Origin: Pseudomonas sp. K2I15 | Lineage (GTDB): Bacteria > Pseudomonadota > Gammaproteobacteria > Pseudomonadales > Pseudomonadaceae | Direction: 5' to 3' | DNA: 64,000 nt | NCBI RefSeq assembly: GCF_002204795.1 | Contig: NZ_NIXO01000035.1 | Coordinates: 1-64,000 of the forward strand | Shown here: positions 8,832 through 16,915 of the stretch, in pieces | Position numbering within the stretch: the first letter of the stretch is position 1 | Layout of the letters: each line of letters starts with the position of its first letter | Program-made: the position numbers and the translations under genes | Notes under the pieces: generated by a model | What the model was told of the DNA's origin: nothing | Seen by the model: only the letters and a program-made list of their open reading frames with translations | Databases searched by the model: none

Positions 8832-9677
8832 TTAGCGTGGCAGCTTCAGGTTGTTCCAGACAGCGAGGCTTGGCTCAGCCTGGTTCAGGGTATAGAAGTG
8901 CAACCCTGGCGCGCCACCTTCCAACAATTGTTCACACATTTCGCTGATGACCTGCTCGCCGAACGCCTGGATGCTCTTGACGTCGTCGCCGTAGGCTTCC
9001 AGTTGTTTGCGAATCCAGCGTGGGATTTCCGCGCCGCAGGCGTCAGAGAAACGCGCCAGTTTGCTGTAGTTGGTGATCGGCATGATGCCCGGCACGATCG
9101 GGATGTTCACACCCATGCCGCGTACACGTTCAACGAAGTAGAAGTAGCTCTCTGCGTTGAAGAAGTACTGGGTAATCGCGCTGTTGGCGCCGGCGTTGGC
9201 CTTGCGCACGAAGTTCTGCAGATCGTCTTCGAAATTGCGAGCCTGGGGGTGCATCTCCGGATAAGCGGCCACTTCGATGTGGAAGTGGTCGCCGGTCTCT
9301 TCACGGATGAAGCTCACCAGGTCATTGGCGTAGCGCAGTTCGCCGCTGGCCATGCCCATGCCGGACGGCAGGTCACCGCGCAGGGCGACGATGCGCTTGA
9401 TGCCGGCTTGCTTGTACTGGGTCAGCAGGCCGCGCAGGTCGGCCTTGCTGTCGCCCACGCACGACAAATGCGGAGCAGCAGGTACTTTGACTTCGCTTTC
9501 CAGCTGCAACACGGTGTTGATCGTGCGGTCGCGGGTGGAGCCACCGGCACCGTAGGTGCAGGAGAAGAAATCGGGGTTGAAGCTTGCCAACTGCTTGGCA
9601 GTCGCCATCAGTTTTTCATGCCCAGCATCGGTCTTGGTCGGGAAGAACTCGAAGCTGTAGCGACGGTCTTGGGACAT
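8832..9677 (-). CDS. metF: 5,10-methylenetetrahydrofolate reductase
   Basis: MetF is a FAD enzyme that reduces 5,10-methylene-THF to 5-methyl-THF, the methyl donor for methionine synthesis. The product has 281 residues, normal for the bacterial type. Seen motifs are YSFEFFPTKTDAG (catalytic Glu region), FFSCTYGAGGSTRDRT, HLSCVGDSK, ALRGDLPSG and PGIMPITNYSKLARFSDACGAEIP. It lies downstream of ahcY on the same strand but is separated from it by about 167 bp carrying a REP pair, so it may be only partly cotranscribed with ahcY. With ahcY and metK it forms the activated-methyl cycle. Confidence 0.96.
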   Translation of the reverse strand: MSQDRRYSFEFFPTKTDAGHEKLMATAKQLASFNPDFFSCTYGAGGSTRDRTINTVLQLESEVKVPAAPHLSCVGDSKADLRGLLTQYKQAGIKRIVALRGDLPSGMGMASGELRYANDLVSFIREETGDHFHIEVAAYPEMHPQARNFEDDLQNFVRKANAGANSAITQYFFNAESYFYFVERVRGMGVNIPIVPGIMPITNYSKLARFSDACGAEIPRWIRKQLEAYGDDVKSIQAFGEQVISEMCEQLLEGGAPGLHFYTLNQAEPSLAVWNNLKLPR

Positions 9678-9722
9678 GGTCGTATCCTTGGAAACTCAAA
9701 ACTGGAAGGCTTACACCGTCAA

Positions 9723-9811
9723 TGTGGGAGCGGGCTTGCTCGCGAATGCGCTGGGTCAGTCATGATTGCTTCGACTGACACTCCGTATTCGCGAGCAAGC
9801 CCGCTCCCACA
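9723..9811. repeat. REP pair (inverted), metF-ahcY gap
   Basis: Two arms of the window's commonest repeat (GGGAGCGGGCTTGCTCGC and its complement) face each other across about 40 bp, and a third partial arm (CAAGCCCGCTCC) follows at 9812-9823. The unit can fold into one long hairpin and may insulate ahcY from metF. Confidence 0.9.
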
Positions 9812-9844
9812 CAAGCCCGCTCCGACAGGGAGAGAGCCGGTTAC

Positions 9845-11254
9845 TTAGTAGCGGTAAGCGTGCGGCTTGAACGGACCTTCAACGCCCACACCGATGTAGT
9901 CGGCCTGGGTCTTGGTCAGTTGAGTCACCACGCCGCCAAAGCCGCGGACCATTTCCAGGGCCACTTCTTCGTCGAGTTTCTTAGGCAGTACTTCCACGGT
10001 CAGGCGCTCGGCTTTCTGGGCTGGCGACAGGTCGGCGTATTTCTGGCCGAACAGGAAGATCTGGGCCAGTACCTGGTTGGCGAACGAGCCATCCATGATG
10101 CGGCTTGGGTGGCCAGTGGCGTTGCCCAGGTTTACCAGACGGCCTTCAGCCAGCAGGATCAGGTAGTCATCGTTCTGCGGGTCGAAATCACCAGCGCCGG
10201 TACGGTGAACCTTGTGTACCTGTGGCTTCACTTCTTCCCATGCCCAGTTCTTGCGCATGAAAGCCGTGTCGATTTCGTTGTCGAAGTGACCGATGTTGCA
10301 CACCACGGCGCGCTTTTTCAGGGCCTTGAGCATGTTCGAATCGCACACATTCACGTTACCAGTGGTGGTCACGATCAGGTCGATCTTGCCCAGCAGGGCC
10401 TTGTCGATGCTTGCTTCGGTGCCGTCATTGACGCCATCGATGAACGGCGAAACCACTTCGAAACCGTCCATGCAGGCTTGCATGGCGCAGATCGGGTCAA
10501 CTTCGGACACTTTAACGATCATGCCTTCCTGACGCAGGGACTGTGACGAACCCTTGCCCACGTCACCGTAGCCGATCACCAGCGCTTGCTTGCCGGACAA
10601 CAGGTGGTCGGTGCCGCGCTTGATCGCATCGTTCAGGCTATGACGGCAGCCGTACTTGTTGTCGTTCTTGCTCTTGGTCACCGAGTCGTTGACGTTGATG
10701 GCCGGGATTTTCAGCTCGCCCTTGGCCAGCATGTCCAGCAGGCGATGTACGCCGGTGGTGGTTTCTTCGGTCACGCCGTGGACGCGGTCGAGGATGGCCG
10801 GGTACTTCTTGTGCAGCAGCTCGGTCAGGTCGCCGCCGTCGTCGAGGATCATGTTGGCGTCCCATGGCTTGCCATCCTTGAGGATGGTTTGCTCCAGGCA
10901 CCACTCGTACTCTTCTTCGGTTTCGCCTTTCCAGGCGTACACGGCAATACCGGCGGCAGCGATGGCGGCAGCGGCCTGGTCTTGAGTCGAGAAAATGTTG
11001 CAGGACGACCAACGCACTTCGGCACCCAGGGCAACCAGGGTTTCGATCAGCACGGCAGTCTGAATGGTCATGTGGATGCAGCCGAGAATCTTCGCGCCCT
11101 TGAGCGGCTGCTCAGCAGCGTACTTGCGGCGCAGACCCATCAGGGCTGGCATTTCGGATTCGGCGATAAAGGTTTCGCGACGGCCCCAGGCAGCAAGGGA
11201 CATGTCGGCGACTTTGTAGTCGGTAAAACCTGCAGGCGTGATTACAGCGCTCAT
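9845..11254 (-). CDS. ahcY: S-adenosylhomocysteine hydrolase
   Basis: An NAD-dependent cytoplasmic enzyme that splits SAH into homocysteine and adenosine, removing the product inhibitor of methyltransferases. The 469-residue product has the expected order: substrate domain (CIHMTIQTAVLIETL, SSCNIFSTQDQAAAA, NDSVTKSKNDNKYGCRHS), NAD domain with GYGDVGKGSSQSL, and the C-terminal KPHAYRY tail whose Lys and Tyr reach the neighbouring subunit's NAD. The ATG follows GAATGGAGGCTCTTC. Transcription starts about 170 bp upstream and the leader is an SAH riboswitch, so expression should rise when SAH accumulates. Confidence 0.97.
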   Translation of the reverse strand: MSAVITPAGFTDYKVADMSLAAWGRRETFIAESEMPALMGLRRKYAAEQPLKGAKILGCIHMTIQTAVLIETLVALGAEVRWSSCNIFSTQDQAAAAIAAAGIAVYAWKGETEEEYEWCLEQTILKDGKPWDANMILDDGGDLTELLHKKYPAILDRVHGVTEETTTGVHRLLDMLAKGELKIPAINVNDSVTKSKNDNKYGCRHSLNDAIKRGTDHLLSGKQALVIGYGDVGKGSSQSLRQEGMIVKVSEVDPICAMQACMDGFEVVSPFIDGVNDGTEASIDKALLGKIDLIVTTTGNVNVCDSNMLKALKKRAVVCNIGHFDNEIDTAFMRKNWAWEEVKPQVHKVHRTGAGDFDPQNDDYLILLAEGRLVNLGNATGHPSRIMDGSFANQVLAQIFLFGQKYADLSPAQKAERLTVEVLPKKLDEEVALEMVRGFGGVVTQLTKTQADYIGVGVEGPFKPHAYRY

Positions 11255-11282
11255 GAAGAGCCTCCATTCGTAGTGTGCGAAT

Positions 11283-11380
11283 GGGCGCCGTTGTGCGTTT
11301 AGTATCAGGCCTGAGTAACCAGGCCAGACAACGCCCCATCCGAGCCTGACAGGTCGAGCCTGCTGCAGCGCCCCTCGGAC
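11283..11380 (-). ncRNA. SAH riboswitch in the ahcY leader
   Basis: On the minus strand the leader reads GTCCGAGGGGCGCTGCAGC, then GTCAGGCTCGGA pairing back to CCGAG, then GGGGCGTTGT, a variable GGCCTGG/CCAGGCC-type arm, and finally CGCACAACGGCGCCC, which pairs with the conserved GGGCGTTGT strand. This is the order and sequence of the SAH riboswitch consensus, an ON switch that binds SAH with strong discrimination against SAM. The last segment ends 28 nt before the ahcY ATG, so control of ribosome access is possible. Confidence 0.93.
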
Positions 11381-11432
11381 AGGTGGCGGGAGAACGGTAT
11401 CAATCGAAGATGACCGTTTTGAAGCGGAGGCG

Positions 11433-11461
11433 ATTATAGCCGTGTGCGCCTGACTTCTAAA
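11433..11461 (-). promoter_or_regulatory. Candidate sigma-70 promoter of ahcY
   Basis: TATAAT (minus strand, 11433-11438) has TTTAGA (4 of 6 matches to TTGACA) 17 bp upstream. Transcription would start about 45 nt before the riboswitch. Confidence 0.7.
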
Positions 11462-11580
11462 GCCTTTCTGTCGGCGGCATGAAGATCGCTCATGGGGTTG
11501 ATAGGCAATGGCTCATAGAGCTTGGGGCCTGGCTCTGCCATGATGTTGCCCATCATTTGGCAACACGCTTTGGAGTGAAC

Positions 11581-11985
11581 ATGAACTTCCACACCCGCAA
11601 ATGGGTAAAACCCGAAGACCTCAACCCCAACGGCACCCTGTTCGGTGGCAGCCTGCTGCGCTGGATCGACGAAGAAGCGGCCATCTACGCGATTGTCCAG
11701 TTGGGCAACCAGCGGGTGGTGACCAAGTACATCTCCGAAATCAACTTCGTCAGCGCCTCGCGCCAGGGCGACATCATCGAGTTGGGGATCACCGCCACCG
11801 AATTTGGCCGCACCTCCATCACCCTGACCTGCGAAGTGCGCAACAAGATCACCCGCAAGAGCATCCTGACCGTGGAAAAAATGGTCTTCGTCAACCTGGG
11901 TGAAGACGGTTTGCCGGCACCCCATGGCCGCACCGAGATCAAATACGTGAAGGATCAGTTTCAGGAAGACGGCATCGCCGAATAA
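11581..11985 (+). CDS. Acyl-CoA thioesterase, hotdog fold (YciA-like)
   Basis: A 134-residue single-hotdog thioesterase predicted to hydrolyse acyl-CoA in the cytoplasm. NPNGTLFGGSLLRWIDEEAAIYA carries the family's catalytic pattern with the acidic pair on the central helix, and TKYISEINFVSASRQGDIIELG is the typical strand that follows. The start at 11581 is preceded by GGAGTGAAC; an upstream in-frame start would place 34 atypical residues before the domain. It is divergent from ahcY. Acyl length preference is unknown. Confidence 0.88.
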   Translation: MNFHTRKWVKPEDLNPNGTLFGGSLLRWIDEEAAIYAIVQLGNQRVVTKYISEINFVSASRQGDIIELGITATEFGRTSITLTCEVRNKITRKSILTVEKMVFVNLGEDGLPAPHGRTEIKYVKDQFQEDGIAE

Positions 11986-12034
11986 CCCGGTACCGGGTGA
12001 TTCTTTACTGAATCATTCTGGACGGATCTTTCCC

Positions 12035-12077
12035 GGGCTCTCTCGTCACTCAGGACTACATCCTGAAGAGAGAACCC
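12035..12077 (+). promoter_or_regulatory. Stem-loop over the ribosome-binding region of the ExoU-like gene
   Basis: GGG + TCTCTC (12035-12044) pairs with GAGAGA + CCC (12068-12077) around one C-A mismatch, and inside it TCAGGA (12050-12055) pairs with TCCTGA (12061-12066) around the loop CTACA. The structure ends 4 nt before the ATG at 12082, so the only purine-rich segment available as ribosome site (GAAGAGAGAA) is inside the stem. GGA triplets also lie at 12020-12026 and 12053-12055. Confidence 0.6.
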
Positions 12078-12081
12078 GCGT

Positions 12082-14025
12082 ATGCAATTACCTAAAACCT
12101 CGCAAAGCCAACCTGCCGTGGCGCCGGCCATCAAGCGTCCCGAAACCTCTGCGGCGCCCGCTAAAACTGCAAACACTACCCTGGTAGAGAGCGCAGGCGA
12201 GCGCAAACTGACCCTCGCTCGCGCCAGCAGTGGGCAGACCCAGGTGGTGTTATCACCGGGGCCGATCAAACATCTGGTGCTCAGCGGCGGCGGGGCCAAG
12301 GGCATCGCCTTTCCGGGCGTCGTGCAGGCGCTTGAAGAAAAGAAAGCCTTGGCGGGCATCAAGGTTATTTCCGGTTCGTCGGCGGGGGCGATTTCCGCCG
12401 CCGTGCTGGCCAGTGGCATGGACGCGAAGGCGTTCGAAACGCTTTCCAACAACCTTGATCTCCCTGAACTGCTGAACAGCAAAAACCCTCTGGTGGCGTG
12501 GCTGCAAAATGCCAGTTCCAAACTCGGCAAGCTCGCTGGGCGCTTGCCCGGCGCCGCTGGCAATATTTCCCAACTGCTATTCACGATGCTGCCGCGCCTG
12601 CAAACCGAAGCGCTGCCGCTTGAGGAGTTGGTGCGTAACGAGTCACGCAAGTCGATTCTTGCCCACATCGCCAAGACGCCCAGGCAGACCCGTCCCGCCG
12701 AGGTCATGAAGATTGCCGACAAACTCAGCGCCGGTGGAGCACCAACCTTTGGCGATCTGGCGGTGTTGAGCCGGCACATTCCTGCGATCAAGCAGCTGAA
12801 CATCACTGGCACCGGCATGTTTGACGGGCGACCGCAGTTGGTGGTGTTCAACGCCAGCCTCACGCCGGACATGGACATCGCCCGGGCGGCGCATATTTCG
12901 GGTTCGCTGCCGGTGCTGTTCAAGAGCCCGACCGAAAAAGGCCACGGCTTCCAGGCGTCAGCCGAAGAGACCGCGTTCAAGGATGGCGGCCTGCTGCTCA
13001 ATACGCCTGCCTCGGGTGTGGTTGATCCTGCGTTTCCAGAAAGCCCCTTGAGCAAGTCCGAGTCGCTGGTCATCGACTTCGAGTCCGAGGCTCCCGCCAA
13101 GCCCAAAGAGCGTGGCGGCATTGGCGATAGTCTGGCCGACGGCATCACCGGCACGCCTCATTCGGCTGCCCAGGCGTATCAGAACGCCCGACTCAAGGCA
13201 GTCGCAGACCAGAGCGTGACGCTGCCCCTGAACACCGACAAGGGTGATTTTCGCGGCCTGCTCAACGGCACGGTGAATTTCACCATGACTGCCGAGCAGA
13301 AAAAAAACCTGCAGGTGCTGGCTCGCAAGGCTGTCGAGACCCACATGGAAAGCCGTACCACCGTGCGTGAACAGCATTCATTCGGCTCATTGGACGAAGC
13401 TGTATTGGCCATGGACGATGAGATGTTCGCCAGCTCGCTGAAAGGCTTGGAGAAGGACAAGGCAACAGGCGACGTGCTGCTGTTTCGAAAGAGTGCGATA
13501 CAGGTTTTGCAAACCCTGGATAGCGCGATCACCGAGGCCAATCAGGCTAAGGACACATTGACGATCACGCCGAAGATCGCGTCGGCATTGCGTAACCTGG
13601 ACGCGCTCGCCCGCCGGCCTGAGCATGTTGAATGGCTGGGGCGGCGACTTAACGCCGCAGGCAGTCCCAACTTTCAACAGCTTCTGCAAGTCATGGCCAA
13701 ACCGTCGGGTGATAAAGCCGCGATGTCCAAGGTCATGACCAGCGCGGTTGTCGAGATGAAACGACGCGATATCGCGGTGATTGCCGGCAACTTTACGCGG
13801 GAGGTGATCTACCCGTCGCTGTTCCGCCCAGGCCAGCCGGACTCCAACGTCGTCTTGTTGCGCCAGGCCGAATATGACCTGACAAAGGCCACGACGCCGG
13901 CCGAGTTCAACCGGGTGCTCGACAGCATCATTAACAACTACGTGGCGCGCAATAAACCCTGGAAGACGCCACTCAGTTCCACCACCGTCGAAATGGCCAA
14001 GGCATGGCGCCTGCCGGTTAAGTGA
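12082..14025 (+). CDS. ExoU-like patatin-family phospholipase
   Basis: A 647-residue protein with the layout of the P. aeruginosa type III effector ExoU (687 residues). A Ser/Ala/Pro/Thr-rich N-terminus without a signal peptide is followed by a patatin domain with the oxyanion loop GGGAKG (69-74), nucleophile motif GSSAG (98-102, Ser100) and the DGG of the Ser-Asp dyad (Asp301). A helical C-terminal half (about 390-640) follows, which in ExoU binds membranes and phosphoinositides. ExoU needs ubiquitin from the host cell for activity; whether this one does is unknown. No chaperone gene like spcU and no secretion genes are adjacent, so it is an orphan effector or a self-standing lipase. Base composition resembles the neighbours. 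Confidence 0.85.
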   Translation: MQLPKTSQSQPAVAPAIKRPETSAAPAKTANTTLVESAGERKLTLARASSGQTQVVLSPGPIKHLVLSGGGAKGIAFPGVVQALEEKKALAGIKVISGSSAGAISAAVLASGMDAKAFETLSNNLDLPELLNSKNPLVAWLQNASSKLGKLAGRLPGAAGNISQLLFTMLPRLQTEALPLEELVRNESRKSILAHIAKTPRQTRPAEVMKIADKLSAGGAPTFGDLAVLSRHIPAIKQLNITGTGMFDGRPQLVVFNASLTPDMDIARAAHISGSLPVLFKSPTEKGHGFQASAEETAFKDGGLLLNTPASGVVDPAFPESPLSKSESLVIDFESEAPAKPKERGGIGDSLADGITGTPHSAAQAYQNARLKAVADQSVTLPLNTDKGDFRGLLNGTVNFTMTAEQKKNLQVLARKAVETHMESRTTVREQHSFGSLDEAVLAMDDEMFASSLKGLEKDKATGDVLLFRKSAIQVLQTLDSAITEANQAKDTLTITPKIASALRNLDALARRPEHVEWLGRRLNAAGSPNFQQLLQVMAKPSGDKAAMSKVMTSAVVEMKRRDIAVIAGNFTREVIYPSLFRPGQPDSNVVLLRQAEYDLTKATTPAEFNRVLDSIINNYVARNKPWKTPLSSTTVEMAKAWRLPVK

Positions 14026-14093
14026 TACAGCCACTGAACAGCCCTGAACGCCGCGTGTCGTAGCTAAAAGCACACAACGGACTCAGGAACGCC

Positions 14094-14978
14094 ATGGCCA
14101 CTGAAAAAGACGGCAAGACCCCTAACCTGTCGCAGGAAGAGCAGCACGACGTCGACAAGAACCAGCCGCCTCGCGCGGCGGTTCTGCATGAAATCATCCG
14201 CACCCAAGGCGATCAGGAGCTGGAACGCACCGTGGCTGCGTTGTGGTGGTCGGCGCTGGCCGCCGGCCTGACCATGGGCCTGTCGTTGATGGGCATGGGC
14301 TTGCTCAACTCGCGGCTGCCGGATGGCGAAGGGTTCAAGGTAATTGCCAGTTTCGGCTACTGCGCGGGGTTTTTGGCGGTGATCCTCGCCCGTCAGCAGT
14401 TGTTCACCGAAAACACCCTGACGGCGGTGTTGCCGGTGATGAGCAAGCCCACCCTGAATAATGTCGGACGGCTGCTGCGCTTATGGGCGGTGGTGCTGGT
14501 GGGCAACCTGTGCGGTACCTTACTGGTGGCGTACGTGATGTTGCACTTGCCGATTTTCGACGCCAAGACCGACCTGGCCTTCCTGGAAATCGGCCGCAAG
14601 GTCATGGAGAACGACACCTCGCAGATGTTCGCCAAGGGCATCGTGTCTGGCTGGATGATCGCCACCATGGTCTGGATGATTCCGTCCATGGAAAGCGCCA
14701 AGATCTGGATCATTATCCTGATCACCTACCTGATGGCACTCGGGGATTTCACCCACATCGTGGTGGGTTCGGCGGAAGTGTCGTACCTGGTATTTGCCGG
14801 CGAGTTGCCGTGGAAAGACTTCTGGCTGGTATTTGCCGGGCCGACACTGGCGGGCAATATCATCGGCGGCAGCTTTATCTTTGCGCTGATCAGCCACGCG
14901 CAGATTCGCAGTGAAAGCAGCCTGCCGGGCAAGGTTGCCGACCCGCGTCACCCTCAGCAGATCAACAAGGACCCGTAA
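14094..14978 (+). CDS. Formate/nitrite transporter family protein (YfdC-like)
   Basis: A 294-residue inner-membrane protein of the FNT family, which forms pentameric channels for small monovalent anions. About 45 polar N-terminal residues precede six hydrophobic segments (about 47-70, 80-100, 126-150, 185-202, 205-230, 248-272), as in the FNT fold. The polar N-terminal extension and ARQQLFTENTLTAVLPV (the FNT half-helix break region) place it nearer YfdC than FocA or NirC, whose substrate is not settled. It starts 68 bp after the ExoU-like stop on the same strand, but a link between the two is not evident. Confidence 0.85.
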   Translation: MATEKDGKTPNLSQEEQHDVDKNQPPRAAVLHEIIRTQGDQELERTVAALWWSALAAGLTMGLSLMGMGLLNSRLPDGEGFKVIASFGYCAGFLAVILARQQLFTENTLTAVLPVMSKPTLNNVGRLLRLWAVVLVGNLCGTLLVAYVMLHLPIFDAKTDLAFLEIGRKVMENDTSQMFAKGIVSGWMIATMVWMIPSMESAKIWIIILITYLMALGDFTHIVVGSAEVSYLVFAGELPWKDFWLVFAGPTLAGNIIGGSFIFALISHAQIRSESSLPGKVADPRHPQQINKDP

Positions 14979-15043
14979 GCCGATTCGTCATAAATGAATG
15001 GCACAGTCGCGGCGCGGCTTTTCATTCATCAAGAAGGATCTTT

Positions 15044-16906
15044 ATGCGAGCTTCCCCTCTTTTTCCATGGCGCAGGCTGTTGGGGTTGGTGCTGGTATCG
15101 GGCGTAATGGGTTCTGCACAGGCCAGGGATGATGGTGCAGACCACTCCGTGACCGTCGAAAAAATGGCTCAGTCGTTCGTGATCAACGCCGACGGCAGTT
15201 ATGTGCAGGACTACGAGTCCGTGATGCGCATCAACGAAGAGCGTGGCATTCGTTCACGGGCGCAGCAGCCGGTGAGTTACAACCGTTCCCTGGATACGCT
15301 GGAGATTGTCGAGGCGTTCACCCGCAAGCCTGACGGGCGCAAGGTGCCGGTGAGTGCCGAGCAGATCAAGGAACAGCAGGAACGGGCTTCCGCCGACTCA
15401 CCCATGTTCCAGGACTCCCGGGTCAAGGTGGTGATCTTCCCCGAGGTGGCGGTAGGTGATCGCCTGACCCTGCGTTATCAACGTGTGCGCAAGACCCCGT
15501 TGTTCCCCGGCGAATTTATTGACTTCGCAACGCCAAGCCTTAATCCGATGGAGCAGTTCAGCCTGACCTACGATTTGCCGGCGGATAAACCGCTGTACGC
15601 CGATGCCAGAGGCTTCAATGCGTCCACACCGGCGGCAGCGCCCGGGCGCAAGGTGTATCGCTGGGACTACGTGTCGGCTGAAAAGTCCCGTCCCGAGCAA
15701 GGTGCGGTGGCGTACGTGGATTACGGCCAACGCCTGGCGGTCTCGACCTTCCCGAGTTACCAGGCGTTGGCCAAAGCCTACGATGCCCGGGCCACCGTCG
15801 AAGTGACCCCGGCGATCAGCACGCTGGCCAACCAACTCACGGCCAACCTGCCAACACCCCGGGCCAAGGCTATGGTGTTGAGTGACTGGGTACGCCGGAA
15901 CATCCGGTATGTGGCGGTGTACATCGACGCGGGCGGAGTGGTTCCGCACGCTGCGCAGTCGGTACTGGACAACCGCTACGGTGACTGCAAGGACCATGTG
16001 GCCCTGCTTGAAGCGTTGCTCAAGGCCGTCGCCATCGAAAGCTCCCCGGCGCTGATCAGCTACGGCAGTGCCTACACCTTGCCCAAGGTCGCGGCGGTCA
16101 GCCCCATCAATCACGCGATCACTTATATCCCGAGCCTGGACCTGTACCTGGATTCGACCTCGAGCGGGACGGCCGCTGGCTACCTGCCCAACCTCGATCT
16201 GGATAAACCGGTGTTGTTGACCCGTACCGGCGAGATCGGCCGCACGCCGGCCACTCAGCTGGGCAAAGAGTCCAGTGAACTGGTATTCAAGGTGGATGCC
16301 AGTGGCGCTGCAGACTTCACCCAGGCCAAGCGCCTGGACGGTTGGCGCGCGGAGTTTGCCCGGACCTCGATCAAGTCGATGAAGCCGGCGGACCGTGACT
16401 TGATGATCCAGAAAATTCTGCACGGTTATGGCCAGGCGGGCGGCGGCACGCTGCAAACCGACCCCCTGGACAGCGACGCTCCAAGCTTCAACGCCATGAT
16501 GGTGGGGCGCACGGACAACCTGGTGAATGTGCCGGGCCCGATAGGTGTGCCAGCGCTGAGTAGCCTGGGCGGAGGGATTGCCCAAAACGTATCTGCCGTT
16601 GCCGTGGAAAAAGAACGGGCGCAGGCCTTCATCTGCATTTCTGGAGAGAACAGTGAGACGGCCCGGTTCGAGTTTCCCAAGACCCTCAGTATTCTGGCGG
16701 TGCCCAAGGCGGTTTCGTTCAAGGGCGCCGGCTTCGAGTACAGCGCCACCTATTCCCGGGAGGGCAACACCGTGCTGATTTCACGCACGGCCAAGTTTGC
16801 CCACCCAGAAGCGGTTTGCAGCGCCGAACTCTTCGCCCAGATGAAGCCGGTGATCCAGGCCATGGCCAATGACCTGAAAAGCCAGATCATCGTGCAGGCG
16901 CTTTGA
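15044..16906 (+). CDS. DUF3857 and transglutaminase-like exported protein
   Basis: A 620-residue protein with a signal peptide (cleavage near GSAQA-RDD), a DUF3857 region (about 35-235) and a transglutaminase-like domain (about 255-380). The expected thiol-protease-like triad is visible as Cys315 in RYGDCKDH, His357 in PINHAITYI and Asp370 in LYLDST. The C-terminal 200 residues are beta-rich without clear motifs. Proteins of this plan are common in the periplasm of gammaproteobacteria but their substrates are unknown. AAGAAGGATCTTT before the ATG gives a good ribosome site. The stop lies 9 bp from the convergent antiporter gene. Confidence 0.82.
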   Translation: MRASPLFPWRRLLGLVLVSGVMGSAQARDDGADHSVTVEKMAQSFVINADGSYVQDYESVMRINEERGIRSRAQQPVSYNRSLDTLEIVEAFTRKPDGRKVPVSAEQIKEQQERASADSPMFQDSRVKVVIFPEVAVGDRLTLRYQRVRKTPLFPGEFIDFATPSLNPMEQFSLTYDLPADKPLYADARGFNASTPAAAPGRKVYRWDYVSAEKSRPEQGAVAYVDYGQRLAVSTFPSYQALAKAYDARATVEVTPAISTLANQLTANLPTPRAKAMVLSDWVRRNIRYVAVYIDAGGVVPHAAQSVLDNRYGDCKDHVALLEALLKAVAIESSPALISYGSAYTLPKVAAVSPINHAITYIPSLDLYLDSTSSGTAAGYLPNLDLDKPVLLTRTGEIGRTPATQLGKESSELVFKVDASGAADFTQAKRLDGWRAEFARTSIKSMKPADRDLMIQKILHGYGQAGGGTLQTDPLDSDAPSFNAMMVGRTDNLVNVPGPIGVPALSSLGGGIAQNVSAVAVEKERAQAFICISGENSETARFEFPKTLSILAVPKAVSFKGAGFEYSATYSREGNTVLISRTAKFAHPEAVCSAELFAQMKPVIQAMANDLKSQIIVQAL

Positions 16907-16915
16907 CCGGGAGCT

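Noticed and set aside
9723..9823. Repeats at 9.7 kb and similar sites as a CRISPR array
   Set aside because: They are inverted pairs with unequal loops, scattered singly over the window; there is no run of direct repeats with regular spacers and no cas gene.
11986..12018. A terminator after the thioesterase gene (ACCCGGTACCGGGT)
   Set aside because: The palindrome is self-complementary to its centre, leaving no proper loop, and the T-run after it is weak; I keep it only as a possibility.
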